Positions 50,347 through 59,040 of a DNA stretch of 64,000 nucleotides are shown here, piece by piece. A program made the translations under genes and the position numbers. The first letter of the stretch is position 1. Each line of letters begins with the position of its first letter. Source of the DNA: JAPLMI01 sp043798375. GTDB taxonomy: Bacteria > Omnitrophota > Gorgyraeia > 2-01-FULL-45-10. Below the pieces are notes generated by a model. That model did not search any database and had not been told where the DNA came from. It saw only the letters and a list, made by a program, of their open reading frames with translations. The stretch lies in contig JAZDOS010000028.1 in NCBI GenBank assembly GCA_043798375.1, positions 40,074 to 104,073 on the forward strand, given 5' to 3'.

Positions 50347-50588
50347 TCCTGTCCCAGTTCTCCAAACTTATCGCTTTCCACGACATCCGGCAGCCCCGTA
50401 TTTTCGTCGTAGATACCGCCCGGCGCCATCGGATCGTCGTCATTGACGCCGTAATCCTCTTCCACTACGGCTGTCTCGGCCCCGCCGGTATCTATCTCTT
50501 TCAAATCATTACCCGCATTTTCTTCCGCGCCGGAAACCCCGGCCAATAATCCAAAAACCAGCGCACCCACTAAACACAGATATTTCAT
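50343..50588 (-). CDS. Small acidic exported protein
   Basis: 81 residues: a signal peptide (about 1-20, cut after VSGA) and a 60-residue acidic tail without Cys. I do not recognise it. It lies between valS and nadC with a 4-nt overlap to nadC and carries the operon forward. Confidence 0.65.
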   Translation of the reverse strand: MKYLCLVGALVFGLLAGVSGAEENAGNDLKEIDTGGAETAVVEEDYGVNDDDPMAPGGIYDENTGLPDVVESDKFGELGQE

Positions 50589-50609
50589 ATGCTTCCCCTT
50601 TCTATCCTA

Positions 50610-50659
50610 CCCCGTTAGAAATCTTTCACTCTATAGAATGTCAAGTATTTCTAACGGGG
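50610..50659. repeat. Inverted repeat CCCCGTTAGAAAT at the valS 3' end
   Basis: Arms 50610-50622 and 50647-50659 are exact, with a 24-bp centre. The right arm encodes the last residues (PVRNT) of ValS. The outer sequence is shared with the palindrome at 15780-15809. Confidence 0.88.
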
Positions 50660-53361
50660 CCTATCTCTTTAATATTATCCTTTATCTTTTTGGCCTGCGA
50701 TTCCAATTCTACTTTCCGCGTTTTCTGTTTCTCTATAACCTCCCCGGGGGCTTTCCCTGTGAAATCTTTATCCTTCAGCCTTGCGGCGATAGCCTTTATT
50801 TCGCCGCCAATCCTGGCTTCTTCCTTAGAAAGGCGCGCCTTCTCTTTTTCGAAATCTATCAGGCCCTCGAGAGGAAGATAAACCTCCATGGAGCCTACAA
50901 CGCTCACGGCGGCGTTCTTGGGCCTATCGACTTTGCTTATCTTAAGATCCTCGGCCCTGGTAAGCTGTTTTATAAAACCGACGTTCTCCGTCAACAGCTT
51001 CTCATCTTTCGCCCGGTGCGTTTTTATAGCGGCGCGAATCTGGAGCTTGGGTTCTATATTCCAGACGCTCCTCATATTCCTGACGGCGGTTATAAGCTCT
51101 ATCAGCACCCTCATGTCCGATTCCGCCTCACCGGAGATCATCTCTTTCTGAAGGTGAGGCCAGGGCTCGGCCATAATAGAAGCGCCTTCCCCGGGCATAG
51201 TGAGCTTTTGCCATATCTCTTCCGTAATGAACGGCATGAACGGATGAGCGATCCGTAAACTCTTCTCCAATACTTTATACAGGATGGTTTGCACAGCCGG
51301 CTCGTTTATCCTCGATTTCGCTATCTCGATATACCAGTCGCAGAATTCATGCCATAAGAACTCGTATATGGAGTTCGCGGCTTCGTTGAACTTGTATTCG
51401 TCGAGGCATTTCGTCACGCAGCCGAGGGTCGAATAAAACCTGGATAATATCCACCTGTCGGGAAGCGACAGCTTTGAGCCTTTATAGAAAACACAGAGAT
51501 CCTTAGCCGCGGATCCGGCCTTTAAATTGGCAAGGATGAACCGCGACGCGTTCCAGATCTTGTTCGCGAAATTCCTTCCGAGCTCGAATTTACCTTCGGA
51601 CAGGAAGACGTCCTGCCCCTGGGCGGTTATCGATATGATGCTGAACCTGAGCGCGTCCGTCCCGTATTTCTCGATCATGTCCAGGGGGTCGATGATATTA
51701 CCCAGGGACTTCGACATCTTCGTCCCCGTGATATCTCTCACGGTGCCGTGGATATAGACGTCTCTAAAGGGTATGTCTCCCATAAACTCGCATCCCGCCA
51801 TTATCATGCGCGCCACCCAGAAGAATATTATCTCCTGCGCGGTGATGAGCGAACTCGTCGGATAAAAATATTTCAACGCAGGCGTTTCTTTGGGCCAGCC
51901 GAATATCGAGAATGGCCACAGCCATGACGAGAACCACGTGTCGAGGACGTCGGGATCCTGTTCGATATCCGTCGATCCGCATTCCGGGCATTTTTCCGGC
52001 CTCGTTTTGGAAACTATAATGCCTTTCTCGGTTTTCGGTTTTTGGTTATCGGTTTTCGGCGATAACCTATCACCGCTAACCGATAACCCGGCTTCTTGGC
52101 ATCTTCTGCAATAATATACGGGAATGCGGTGCCCCCACCATATCTGCCTTGAAATACACCAATCCCTTATATTGTTCATCCACTCGAGGTAGACCTTCGT
52201 CCACCGTGAAGGATAGAACTTCACCTTCCCTTTTTTTACAGCCTGTATCGCGGGTTTTGCCAGCGGCTTCATCTTTACAAACCATTGCGGGGAAAGTCTC
52301 GGCTCTATCATCGTGTGGCAGCGGTAACAGTGGCCCACGGCATGCCTGTGCGCTTCCGTTTTAACAAAAAGGCCCCTCTCTTTCAGGTCTTCCACGATCG
52401 CTTCGCGGGCCTCGAACCGGTCCATCCCTTCATACTTGCCGCCGTCAGAATTTATTGTGGCGTCGCCGTTCATAACATTGACTTGCTCAAGTCCGTATTT
52501 CAATCCCAGTTCAAAATCCACAGGGTCATGCGCCGGCGTTACTTTGAGCGCGCCTGTCCCGAACTTCAGGTCAACAAGCGGATCCATCACTACCGCGAGC
52601 TCTCTGTTCACGAGCGGCAGGATTATCGTCTTACCCTTAAGATTCTTATATCGTTTATCTTTCGGATTTACCGCGATCGCCGTATCGCCAAGCATCGTCT
52701 CCGGCCTCGTAGTCGCCACGATTACATGGCCATCACCGCCTTTGACCGGATACTTTATATAATAGAGCATCCCTTCCACGTCTTTATGCTGAGATTCCTC
52801 GTCCGAAAGCGCGGTCTGGCATCTCGGGCACCAGTTTATTATGTAGTTTCCTCTATATATAAGGCCTTTCTTATAGAGATTAACGAATACTTCGAGGACC
52901 GCGCCGGAGAGGCCTTCATCCATCGTGAATCTTGTCCGCTGCCAGTCGCAGGAACAGCCGAGCGACTTTAGCTGTTTTATTATCGTGGAGCCGTACTCTT
53001 CGCGCCACTTCCATACCTCGGCAATGAATTTTTCGCGCCCCAGGTCCTGGCGCTTCACGCCCTCTTTTGCCAGTTTTCTCTCCACTACATTCTGCGTAGC
53101 GATGCCGGCGTGGTCTGTGCCCGGCATCCAAACGGTTTCGCAACCCCGCATTCTCTTAAAACGAATAAGGATATCCTGGATGGTATTATTGAGGGCATGG
53201 CCCATGTGGAGTATGCCGGTTATGTTGGGCGGAGGGATAACGATCGAATAGGGCTTTTTGCCGGGATCCGGTTCCGCGCGAAAACACCCGTTTTCTTCCC
53301 AGGACTTATATATCCTGTCCTCAACATCTTTCGGATTATACGCCTTCGCCAGCTCGCTCAT
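50641..53361 (-). CDS. valS: Valyl-tRNA synthetase with heptamer-derived insertion
   Basis: 906 residues: HIGH-type PPPNITGILHMGHAL, editing domain (TTRPETMLGDTAIAVNP), KMSKS (GTKMSKSLGNIIDP), anticodon domain, C-terminal coiled coil (EKEKARLSKEEARIGGEIKA). Before IIVSKTRPEKCPEC, about 21 residues (LSVSGDRLSPKTDNQKPKTE) are encoded by the array at 52024-52086, which is 63 nt or exactly 21 codons. The C-terminus (GPVRNT) comes from another repeat. Catalytic parts are unaffected. It is linked to the ACT gene by a 4-nt overlap. Confidence 0.96.
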   Translation of the reverse strand: MSELAKAYNPKDVEDRIYKSWEENGCFRAEPDPGKKPYSIVIPPPNITGILHMGHALNNTIQDILIRFKRMRGCETVWMPGTDHAGIATQNVVERKLAKEGVKRQDLGREKFIAEVWKWREEYGSTIIKQLKSLGCSCDWQRTRFTMDEGLSGAVLEVFVNLYKKGLIYRGNYIINWCPRCQTALSDEESQHKDVEGMLYYIKYPVKGGDGHVIVATTRPETMLGDTAIAVNPKDKRYKNLKGKTIILPLVNRELAVVMDPLVDLKFGTGALKVTPAHDPVDFELGLKYGLEQVNVMNGDATINSDGGKYEGMDRFEAREAIVEDLKERGLFVKTEAHRHAVGHCYRCHTMIEPRLSPQWFVKMKPLAKPAIQAVKKGKVKFYPSRWTKVYLEWMNNIRDWCISRQIWWGHRIPVYYCRRCQEAGLSVSGDRLSPKTDNQKPKTEKGIIVSKTRPEKCPECGSTDIEQDPDVLDTWFSSWLWPFSIFGWPKETPALKYFYPTSSLITAQEIIFFWVARMIMAGCEFMGDIPFRDVYIHGTVRDITGTKMSKSLGNIIDPLDMIEKYGTDALRFSIISITAQGQDVFLSEGKFELGRNFANKIWNASRFILANLKAGSAAKDLCVFYKGSKLSLPDRWILSRFYSTLGCVTKCLDEYKFNEAANSIYEFLWHEFCDWYIEIAKSRINEPAVQTILYKVLEKSLRIAHPFMPFITEEIWQKLTMPGEGASIMAEPWPHLQKEMISGEAESDMRVLIELITAVRNMRSVWNIEPKLQIRAAIKTHRAKDEKLLTENVGFIKQLTRAEDLKISKVDRPKNAAVSVVGSMEVYLPLEGLIDFEKEKARLSKEEARIGGEIKAIAARLKDKDFTGKAPGEVIEKQKTRKVELESQAKKIKDNIKEIGPVRNT
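52024..52086. repeat. Inverted pair of heptanucleotide arrays (G) inside valS
   Basis: Units TTTCTCG, GTTTTCG, GTTTTTG, GTTATCG, GTTTTCG then GCGATAA, CCTATCA, CCGCTAA, CCGATAA. Nine units give 63 nt, a multiple of both 7 and 3, so the valS frame is kept. The halves are inverted and can pair. Confidence 0.9.
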
Positions 53362-53783
53362 TTAGCCACATTTTCGGCGTATTTGTTAAGAAGGGCCATG
53401 GCATTTTCGTTATCGCTCGTCTGGACGACCATCTTCGACCATCCGCCGGCCGACGTCGTCACGTAAAGATGCCTGAGATCGATCTTATTGGCTTTGAGTT
53501 CGGTGGTCACAACCTTCAGGGCGCCGGGTTTGTTCTCAAGTTCAACGAGGAGCACCTCCTGCTCCTTAACGGACTTGTATCTTTTTCTCTTCAGCTCGGC
53601 GACTATCTTTAAATTGGCATCCGTCACGAGCATGAGCTTCGCCGTCCTGCCGACCTCGTAGCCGACCGCCGCTTCGATGTTTATGCCCTCATTGGCAAGC
53701 ATCACCGATATATCGGCCAAAAGCCCCACCTTATTTATCGTCGTTATGACAATCTCCTCGCCCAACGTCACGTTTTTGATCAT
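53358..53783 (-). CDS. Tandem ACT-domain protein
   Basis: 141 residues with two ACT folds: VITTINKVGLLADISVMLAN (about 12-31) and LLVELENKPGALKVVTTELK (about 78-97). ACT pairs bind amino acids and regulate biosynthesis. Between cimA and valS, it may sense isoleucine, valine or threonine; this is inference from position. Overlaps both neighbours by 4 nt. Confidence 0.85.
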   Translation of the reverse strand: MIKNVTLGEEIVITTINKVGLLADISVMLANEGINIEAAVGYEVGRTAKLMLVTDANLKIVAELKRKRYKSVKEQEVLLVELENKPGALKVVTTELKANKIDLRHLYVTTSAGGWSKMVVQTSDNENAMALLNKYAENVAK

Positions 53784-55360
53784 GGGGCTATCCTCCGTTT
53801 TGAATCTTTCAGCAATTTATATTCCACAGAGTCAACTAGCGCCTGCCAGGAAGCGTCGATGATATTTTCGGAGACGCCCATAGTCCACCACGAATCTCTA
53901 GTGTCCTGCGACTGGACGAGGACGCGGACTTTCGCGGCCGTCCCTTCTTTCTCGTCGAGCACGCGGACTTTGTAATCCACGAGGTGCATCTCGGCGATAT
54001 TTGGATAGAATTTTGTAAGGGCCTTCCTGAGCGCGCTGTCCAGGGCATTCACAGGGCCGTCGCCTAAAGAAGCGGTGTGTTCAAGCTCTTTACCGACCTT
54101 AAGTTTGATCGTCGCCTCGCTCGTCATCGAGCCCGTCTTCGTCTTTTCGATAATAACCCTGAAATTTTCCAGATCGAAAAAGTCTTTGAACTTTTTCATA
54201 ATGCGTTTTATCAGAAGCTCGAGCGACGCCTCGGCCGATTCGAAATGATAGCCTTTATGCTCCAAATCCTGCAGGGTTTTAAGGATCTTCTTCGTTTTCT
54301 TGGCGTCTTTACCGAGATCGATATCCATATCCTCGGCCTTTTTGATGATCGTCGATTTTCCGGAAAGCTCCGAGATCAATAAACGCCTGCGGTTTCCCAC
54401 AGTCGCCGGGTCGACATGCTCGTATGTCCTGGGATTCTTAAGGATCGCGTTGACGTGGACGCCCGCCTTGTGGGCAAAGGCGCTCGTCCCCACAAACGGT
54501 TCGTTATCCTCAAGCTTCACATTGCACACTTCGGCGACATACCGCGCGATCTCGGTAAGCTCTCTAATCTCCAGGTCTGAAACGCAAGGCACGCCCAGCT
54601 TCAGCTTCAAGTTCGCGATGACCGATACCAGGTCCGCGTTGCCGCACCTTTCGCCGTATCCGTTCATCGTGCCCTGGACATGGATCGAGCCCGCCTGGAC
54701 CGCGGCGATAGTATTCGCCACGGCCATACCGCAATCGTTATGGGCGTGGATCCCGAGCGGCGTCTTGATAACGGACCTCACCTCTTCGACTATCTCAAAA
54801 ACCTGGGATGTGATCGTCCCGCCGTTCGTGTCGCAGAGAATGATCCTGTCCGCTCCGGCGCTCTGCGCGGCTTTGAGCGTCTTAAGCGCGTAATCCTTAT
54901 TCGCTTTATAGCCGTCAAAGAAGTGCTCCGCGTCATAAAAAACGGTTTTGCCTTTTGATCTCAAAAATTTAACCGAATCCTCGATCATCCGCAGGTTCTC
55001 ATCCAGGTCGACCTTGAATACGTCGCGGACGTGAAGGTCCCAGGACTTGCCGAAGATCGTAATAAATTTAGTGCCGGCGCCCAGGAGCCCTTTCAATACC
55101 TTGTCCCGGCTTACCTTGGATTTCGGGTGCCGGGTACTGCCGAAAGCTACGATCTTTGCCTTCTTAAGGCGAAGCGATCTTACGGCCTTAAAGAAACTCA
55201 TGTCTTTCGGGTTCGCGCCCGGCCAGCCGCCCTCGATAAAGTTAACTCCGAGCTCGTCAAGCTTCTCGCAGATCTTAAGCTTATCGCTGACGGAAAACGA
55301 GATGCCTTCCGATTGCGCCCCATCCCTCAGCGTCGTATCGTACAGTTCGATCTTTGTCAT
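53780..55360 (-). CDS. cimA: (R)-citramalate synthase, CimA type
   Basis: 526 residues. IELYDTTLRDGAQSEGISFS is the DRE-TIM active-site strand, NFIEGGWPGANPKD marks CimA, IHAHNDCGMAVANT the metal His pair. The C-terminal LeuA-type allosteric domain is full length. It condenses pyruvate with acetyl-CoA to citramalate, the threonine-independent route to 2-oxobutyrate and isoleucine. It sits downstream of lysC although threonine genes are also present, so two routes to isoleucine may exist. Confidence 0.93.
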   Translation of the reverse strand: MTKIELYDTTLRDGAQSEGISFSVSDKLKICEKLDELGVNFIEGGWPGANPKDMSFFKAVRSLRLKKAKIVAFGSTRHPKSKVSRDKVLKGLLGAGTKFITIFGKSWDLHVRDVFKVDLDENLRMIEDSVKFLRSKGKTVFYDAEHFFDGYKANKDYALKTLKAAQSAGADRIILCDTNGGTITSQVFEIVEEVRSVIKTPLGIHAHNDCGMAVANTIAAVQAGSIHVQGTMNGYGERCGNADLVSVIANLKLKLGVPCVSDLEIRELTEIARYVAEVCNVKLEDNEPFVGTSAFAHKAGVHVNAILKNPRTYEHVDPATVGNRRRLLISELSGKSTIIKKAEDMDIDLGKDAKKTKKILKTLQDLEHKGYHFESAEASLELLIKRIMKKFKDFFDLENFRVIIEKTKTGSMTSEATIKLKVGKELEHTASLGDGPVNALDSALRKALTKFYPNIAEMHLVDYKVRVLDEKEGTAAKVRVLVQSQDTRDSWWTMGVSENIIDASWQALVDSVEYKLLKDSKRRIAP

Positions 55361-55386
55361 AATTCCTCGTATTCGATTAACCTTGC

Positions 55387-55437
55387 TAACCTCGGAGGTT
55401 ACCTATCAGTTTACATTGAAGGTAACCTCCGAGGTTA
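55387..55437. repeat. Inverted repeat R6 (AACCTCGGAGGTT variant)
   Basis: Perfect 18-bp arms (55387-55404 and 55420-55437) around 15 bp. It lies 14 bp after the lysC stop codon and 27 bp before cimA. The arm itself contains the palindrome AACCTCGGAGGTT. Confidence 0.9.
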
Positions 55438-55450
55438 TATATACGGTCTC

Positions 55451-56677
55451 CTATTTTACCTTCTTCCCCAGCCCGAACTTCTCGTGAATCGCCCTGACCG
55501 CTTCCTCAGCCTTCCTCTTATTCACGACGCACGATATCTTTATTTCGCTGGTCGATATCATCTCTATATTTATCCCCTTTTCGGCGAGCGCTTCAAACAT
55601 GTTCGCCGCGACGCCGGAGTGGCTCTTCATCCCTATGCCTACGATGGAGACCTTCGCGATCTCCTTATCAAAGGTGATCTCGCCGGCGCCGACTTTCCCG
55701 GATATCTGGTTCGCCACCTTTATCGTTTTGTTGAGGCTCCCCGCAGGAACGGTGAACGATATATCCGTAGCGCCCGTCCTCGAAACGTTTTGGACGATCA
55801 TGTCGACGTTGATATTCTCTTTCGCTATATCCTTGAATATCTTCGCGGCGATACCCGGCTTATCCGGAACGTCGCAGATGGTAACTTTCGCCTCGTCTTT
55901 ATTCAACGCGACGCCTGAAACGATTATATCCTCCATGGCCTTTACCTCCTTGGAAATAATTGTGCCGACCTTGTCCGAAAAACTGGATCTCACGTGTATG
56001 GGCACCCCGAACTTCATGGCGAACTCTATCGAACGCGGCTGCAGGACCTGCGCGCCGAGCGATGCCAGCTCGAACATTTCTTCATAGCTTAAGGTGTCGA
56101 TCTTCTTCGCGCCCGCCACGATTCGCGGGTCGGCGGTGAAGACGCCTTCCACATCAGTATACATCTCGCAGGATTTCGCGTTCAGTACTTTCGCGAGCGC
56201 CACAGCGGTCAGATTCGACCCGCCGCGGCCCAAAGTGGTTATATCCTGATTTAAGCTTACCCCCTGGAAACCGGCAACGATGACAACCTTCTTTTTGAGC
56301 TCTTCGATGATGCGCTTCGCGTTTATATCTATTATGCGCGCGTTGGTAAACGCGGTGTCTGTTATGATCCCGACCTGCGCGCCGGTGAACGATATCGCGT
56401 CCTCGCCGAGCTTGTGTATCGCCATGGCAAGAAGCGCGCACGAGACCTGCTCGCCGGTGGAGATGAGCATGTCAAGCTCTCTCTCCGACGGCTCAGCCGT
56501 TATCTTCTGGGCAAGCTCGATTAATCTATCGGTCGTATCGCCGAGCGCCGAAACCACAACGACGACATCGTATCCGCCGCGCCTGGCTATGACAACCCTT
56601 TTCGCGACATTCTGGATCCTTTCGACATCGGCAACGCTCGTCCCGCCGTATTTTTGAACCAGAATCGGCTTTGACAT
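55451..56677 (-). CDS. lysC: Aspartate kinase
   Basis: 408 residues: VQKYGGTSVADVERIQNVAK (7-26), FQGVSLNQDITTLGRGGSNL (substrate region), and two C-terminal ACT domains (about 265-400) that give feedback control. First step of the lysine, threonine and methionine pathway. No homoserine dehydrogenase is fused; hom is a separate gene upstream. It starts 1 bp after the ApgM-like gene. Confidence 0.96.
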   Translation of the reverse strand: MSKPILVQKYGGTSVADVERIQNVAKRVVIARRGGYDVVVVVSALGDTTDRLIELAQKITAEPSERELDMLISTGEQVSCALLAMAIHKLGEDAISFTGAQVGIITDTAFTNARIIDINAKRIIEELKKKVVIVAGFQGVSLNQDITTLGRGGSNLTAVALAKVLNAKSCEMYTDVEGVFTADPRIVAGAKKIDTLSYEEMFELASLGAQVLQPRSIEFAMKFGVPIHVRSSFSDKVGTIISKEVKAMEDIIVSGVALNKDEAKVTICDVPDKPGIAAKIFKDIAKENINVDMIVQNVSRTGATDISFTVPAGSLNKTIKVANQISGKVGAGEITFDKEIAKVSIVGIGMKSHSGVAANMFEALAEKGINIEMISTSEIKISCVVNKRKAEEAVRAIHEKFGLGKKVK

Positions 56678-56678
56678 A

Positions 56679-57887
56679 TCACATTCCTTTTATTAACGCC
56701 TTTGCCAGCGCGGCCCCTGATTTGAATTTAACCTTGCTCAAACCCGCGTTAGACTCGCTAAAAATATCAAATCCGTTGTGGGTTACGCCTTTACCCGACA
56801 TAACAAAAGGCGCCGGATCCGCTACATGCGTCCGCACCGAAATTGGCGTGGCGTGGTCCGACAGGACCATGAGCCTGTAATCTTTAATATCTTTCAAAAA
56901 ATTCCACACATGCCCGACCACATAGTTATCAAAATTCTCAATCGCCGTGATCTTCGCGCGGAGGTCGCCGTTATGGCCCGCTTCGTCAGGCGCCTCGACA
57001 TGGACAAAAACGAAATCCTTCCGCCTTAAAGCATTGACGGCATACTTTCCTTTTCCCTCGTAATTCGTATCGTAATAACCTGTCGCGCCCGGCACGTTTA
57101 TCAGTTCCAGGCCGACAAGTTTTCCGATGCCGTTGACAAGATCTACCGCCGAAATTACCGAACCCTCTATTCCGAACATTCCCTTGAAGCTCGGCATGTT
57201 GGAATTCGTCCCCTGGCCCCATAGCCATATCATATTGGCAGGGTTTTCTTTCAGGTCAACTCTCACCCTGTTGATCTCGTTCTCCGCGAGGATCGAGCGC
57301 GAGTCCTCCATAAGCCTTACGAGAAGTTCCGTACCCCGGCCGCTCGGAAGGTTTTTCGAAATGCTTCCGCCGGTAATATCGTGCGGCGGCGTGCACGAGG
57401 CCTTCATAAGCTCTTTAAGCTCGTCCTCGGACTTCGTTTTGATCACGAGAAGGTTCCTGTAGCTTTTTCCGTGATAAAATTTTAATCTTTCCGACCCGAG
57501 TTTTTTATCCAGATATTCGAGAAGCGTTTTCGACTCTTCGTCCGATATGTGGCCCGCGCTATAGTCAGCCATGGTGTCATTAGCTGCCGTGACAAGATTG
57601 CATCTAAAAGCTACCTCGTCAGGGCCAAGCTCTATTCCTATATTAGCGGCTTCGAGCGGCCCCCTTCCCGTATAATATGTCTTGGGATCGTAGCCCATTA
57701 TCGAAAGATTCGCGACATCGCTTGCCGGTTTCATCCCGGCGGGAACGGTTTTGACGAGGCCGATCATCCCCTTCTTCACGATCTCGTTCATATTCGGGAT
57801 CTTCGCGACTTCGAGCGGCGTCTTGCCGCCGAGGTCGGGAATCGGATAATCGCTCATGCCGTCGCCCACGAGTATCGCATATTTCAT
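56679..57887 (-). CDS. ApgM-like phosphoglycerate mutase family protein, proposed homoserine kinase
   Basis: 402 residues, alkaline-phosphatase superfamily: LVGDGMSDYPIPDLGGKTPL (6-25), KPASDVANLSIMGYDPKTYY (about 53-72, nucleophile Ser), FVHVEAPDEAGHNGDLRAKI, and VLSDHATPISVRTHVADPAP. The family includes cofactor-independent phosphoglycerate mutase and a subgroup that has been proposed as homoserine kinase in genomes lacking ThrB. Its place between lysC and thrC-hom, with no GHMP-type thrB nearby, favours the homoserine kinase role. Mutase activity is still possible. Confidence 0.9.
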   Translation of the reverse strand: MKYAILVGDGMSDYPIPDLGGKTPLEVAKIPNMNEIVKKGMIGLVKTVPAGMKPASDVANLSIMGYDPKTYYTGRGPLEAANIGIELGPDEVAFRCNLVTAANDTMADYSAGHISDEESKTLLEYLDKKLGSERLKFYHGKSYRNLLVIKTKSEDELKELMKASCTPPHDITGGSISKNLPSGRGTELLVRLMEDSRSILAENEINRVRVDLKENPANMIWLWGQGTNSNMPSFKGMFGIEGSVISAVDLVNGIGKLVGLELINVPGATGYYDTNYEGKGKYAVNALRRKDFVFVHVEAPDEAGHNGDLRAKITAIENFDNYVVGHVWNFLKDIKDYRLMVLSDHATPISVRTHVADPAPFVMSGKGVTHNGFDIFSESNAGLSKVKFKSGAALAKALIKGM

Positions 57888-57911
57888 GCTAACACCTCAT
57901 ATGAGTTAAAC

Positions 57912-58988
57912 TTAAATTCCAATTTCCTTCAGTATGTCATCCAGCTTTGCTGCTAATATCTTTGGTTTTTCAATGCTCGCGATCGCCCTGTCCGGATCCT
58001 TCAAACCGTGGCCGGTCAATACACAAGTTATTCGTATTCGTTGTGCGTTGTGCGTTGTGCGTTGTGCGTTAAAAAAACCCTTTTTTGCCAGCTTTAAAAT
58101 TCCCGCGACGCTTGCGGCGCTGGCCGGCTCAACGAAAACGCCTTCTTTCGAGGCGAGGAGTTTGTAGGCGGCCAGAATCTCATCGTCCGAGACCATGTCG
58201 ATCAGGCCGCCGGATTCGTCGCGCGCTCCCTCGGCCTGCTTCCAGCTTGCAGGATTGCCGATTTTGATAGCGGTAGCTATAGTCTTCGGATCCTTAACAG
58301 GACGGCCGAGGACTATCGGCGCGGAACCTTCAGCCTGGAATCCGAGCATCTTCGGCAATATTTTACTGACGCCGGCGGATTTATATTCTTTATAACCTTT
58401 CCAGTAGGCGGTGATATTCCCGGCGTTTCCTACGGGGATCGCGTGAAATTCCGGCGCGTCGCCCAGCGCGTCGCATATCTCGAACGAACCGGTCTTCTGC
58501 CCTTCTATCCTGTAAGGGTTCAGGGAGTTTACCAGTGTTATCGGGTAAATTTCCGCGATCCGCTTAACAAGTTCCAGGCAATCGTCAAAATTACCCTTGA
58601 CCGCGATAACTTTCGCGCCGTGAATCATCGCCTGCGAAAGCTTTCCGAGGGCAATGGATCCTTCGGGGATCAGGACGACGCACTTTAATCCCGCTTTCGC
58701 CGAATATGCGGCGGCCGACGCGGAAGTATTGCCGGTCGACGCGCAGATCACGGCCTTTGAGCCTTCTTCGATCGCCTTCGAAATCGCGAGCGTCATTCCC
58801 CTGTCTTTAAATGATCCTGTCGGATTAAGGCCTTCGTATTTCAGATAGGCCTCAACACCTTCGCCGATTAAGCCGCTCAGGTTGCGGGCATGTATGAGAG
58901 GCGTATTGCCTTCATTCAGGCTCACAACCGGGGTCTTGCCGGTTACCGGTAAAAACTTCCTGTATTTTTCAATAATTCCGTTATACAT
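57912..58988 (-). CDS. thrC: Threonine synthase with heptamer-derived insertion
   Basis: 358 residues from the ATG at 58988, preferred for its GGAG 8 nt upstream. An ATG at 59009 adds seven residues. PLP Lys in PTGSFKDRGMTLAISKA, Ser/Gly phosphate loop ASTGNTSASAAAYSAKAGLK, and C-terminal EGVFVEPASAAS. It converts phosphohomoserine to threonine. Near the C-terminus, residues FNAQRTTHNAQRIR are encoded by the heptamer array at 58035-58069 and separate two conserved helices. It has no counterpart in typical ThrC. Confidence 0.95.
   Translation of the reverse strand: MYNGIIEKYRKFLPVTGKTPVVSLNEGNTPLIHARNLSGLIGEGVEAYLKYEGLNPTGSFKDRGMTLAISKAIEEGSKAVICASTGNTSASAAAYSAKAGLKCVVLIPEGSIALGKLSQAMIHGAKVIAVKGNFDDCLELVKRIAEIYPITLVNSLNPYRIEGQKTGSFEICDALGDAPEFHAIPVGNAGNITAYWKGYKEYKSAGVSKILPKMLGFQAEGSAPIVLGRPVKDPKTIATAIKIGNPASWKQAEGARDESGGLIDMVSDDEILAAYKLLASKEGVFVEPASAASVAGILKLAKKGFFNAQRTTHNAQRIRITCVLTGHGLKDPDRAIASIEKPKILAAKLDDILKEIGI
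58035..58069. repeat. Heptanucleotide array H (TGTGCGT) inside thrC
   Basis: Four perfect TGTGCGT units (58042-58069) with a degenerate TATTCGT before them. This is the most regular array and so probably the youngest. The translated product repeats as NAQRTTHNAQR. Confidence 0.9.
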
Positions 58989-59010
58989 TTTTCTTGCTCC
59001 ATCCCCCATA

Positions 59011-59040
59011 TTCTAACCTGGTTAGAATTGTCAGGTTAAC
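59011..59040. repeat. Inverted repeat R9 at the hom 3' end
   Basis: TTCTAACC and GGTTAGAA (59011-59027) are perfect arms around one base. The following bases to 59040 match R8 (27179-27209) with few changes. It spans the gap between thrC and hom and touches the hom stop codon. TTCTAACTAGGTTA near 62078 is a third, weaker copy. Confidence 0.75.
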
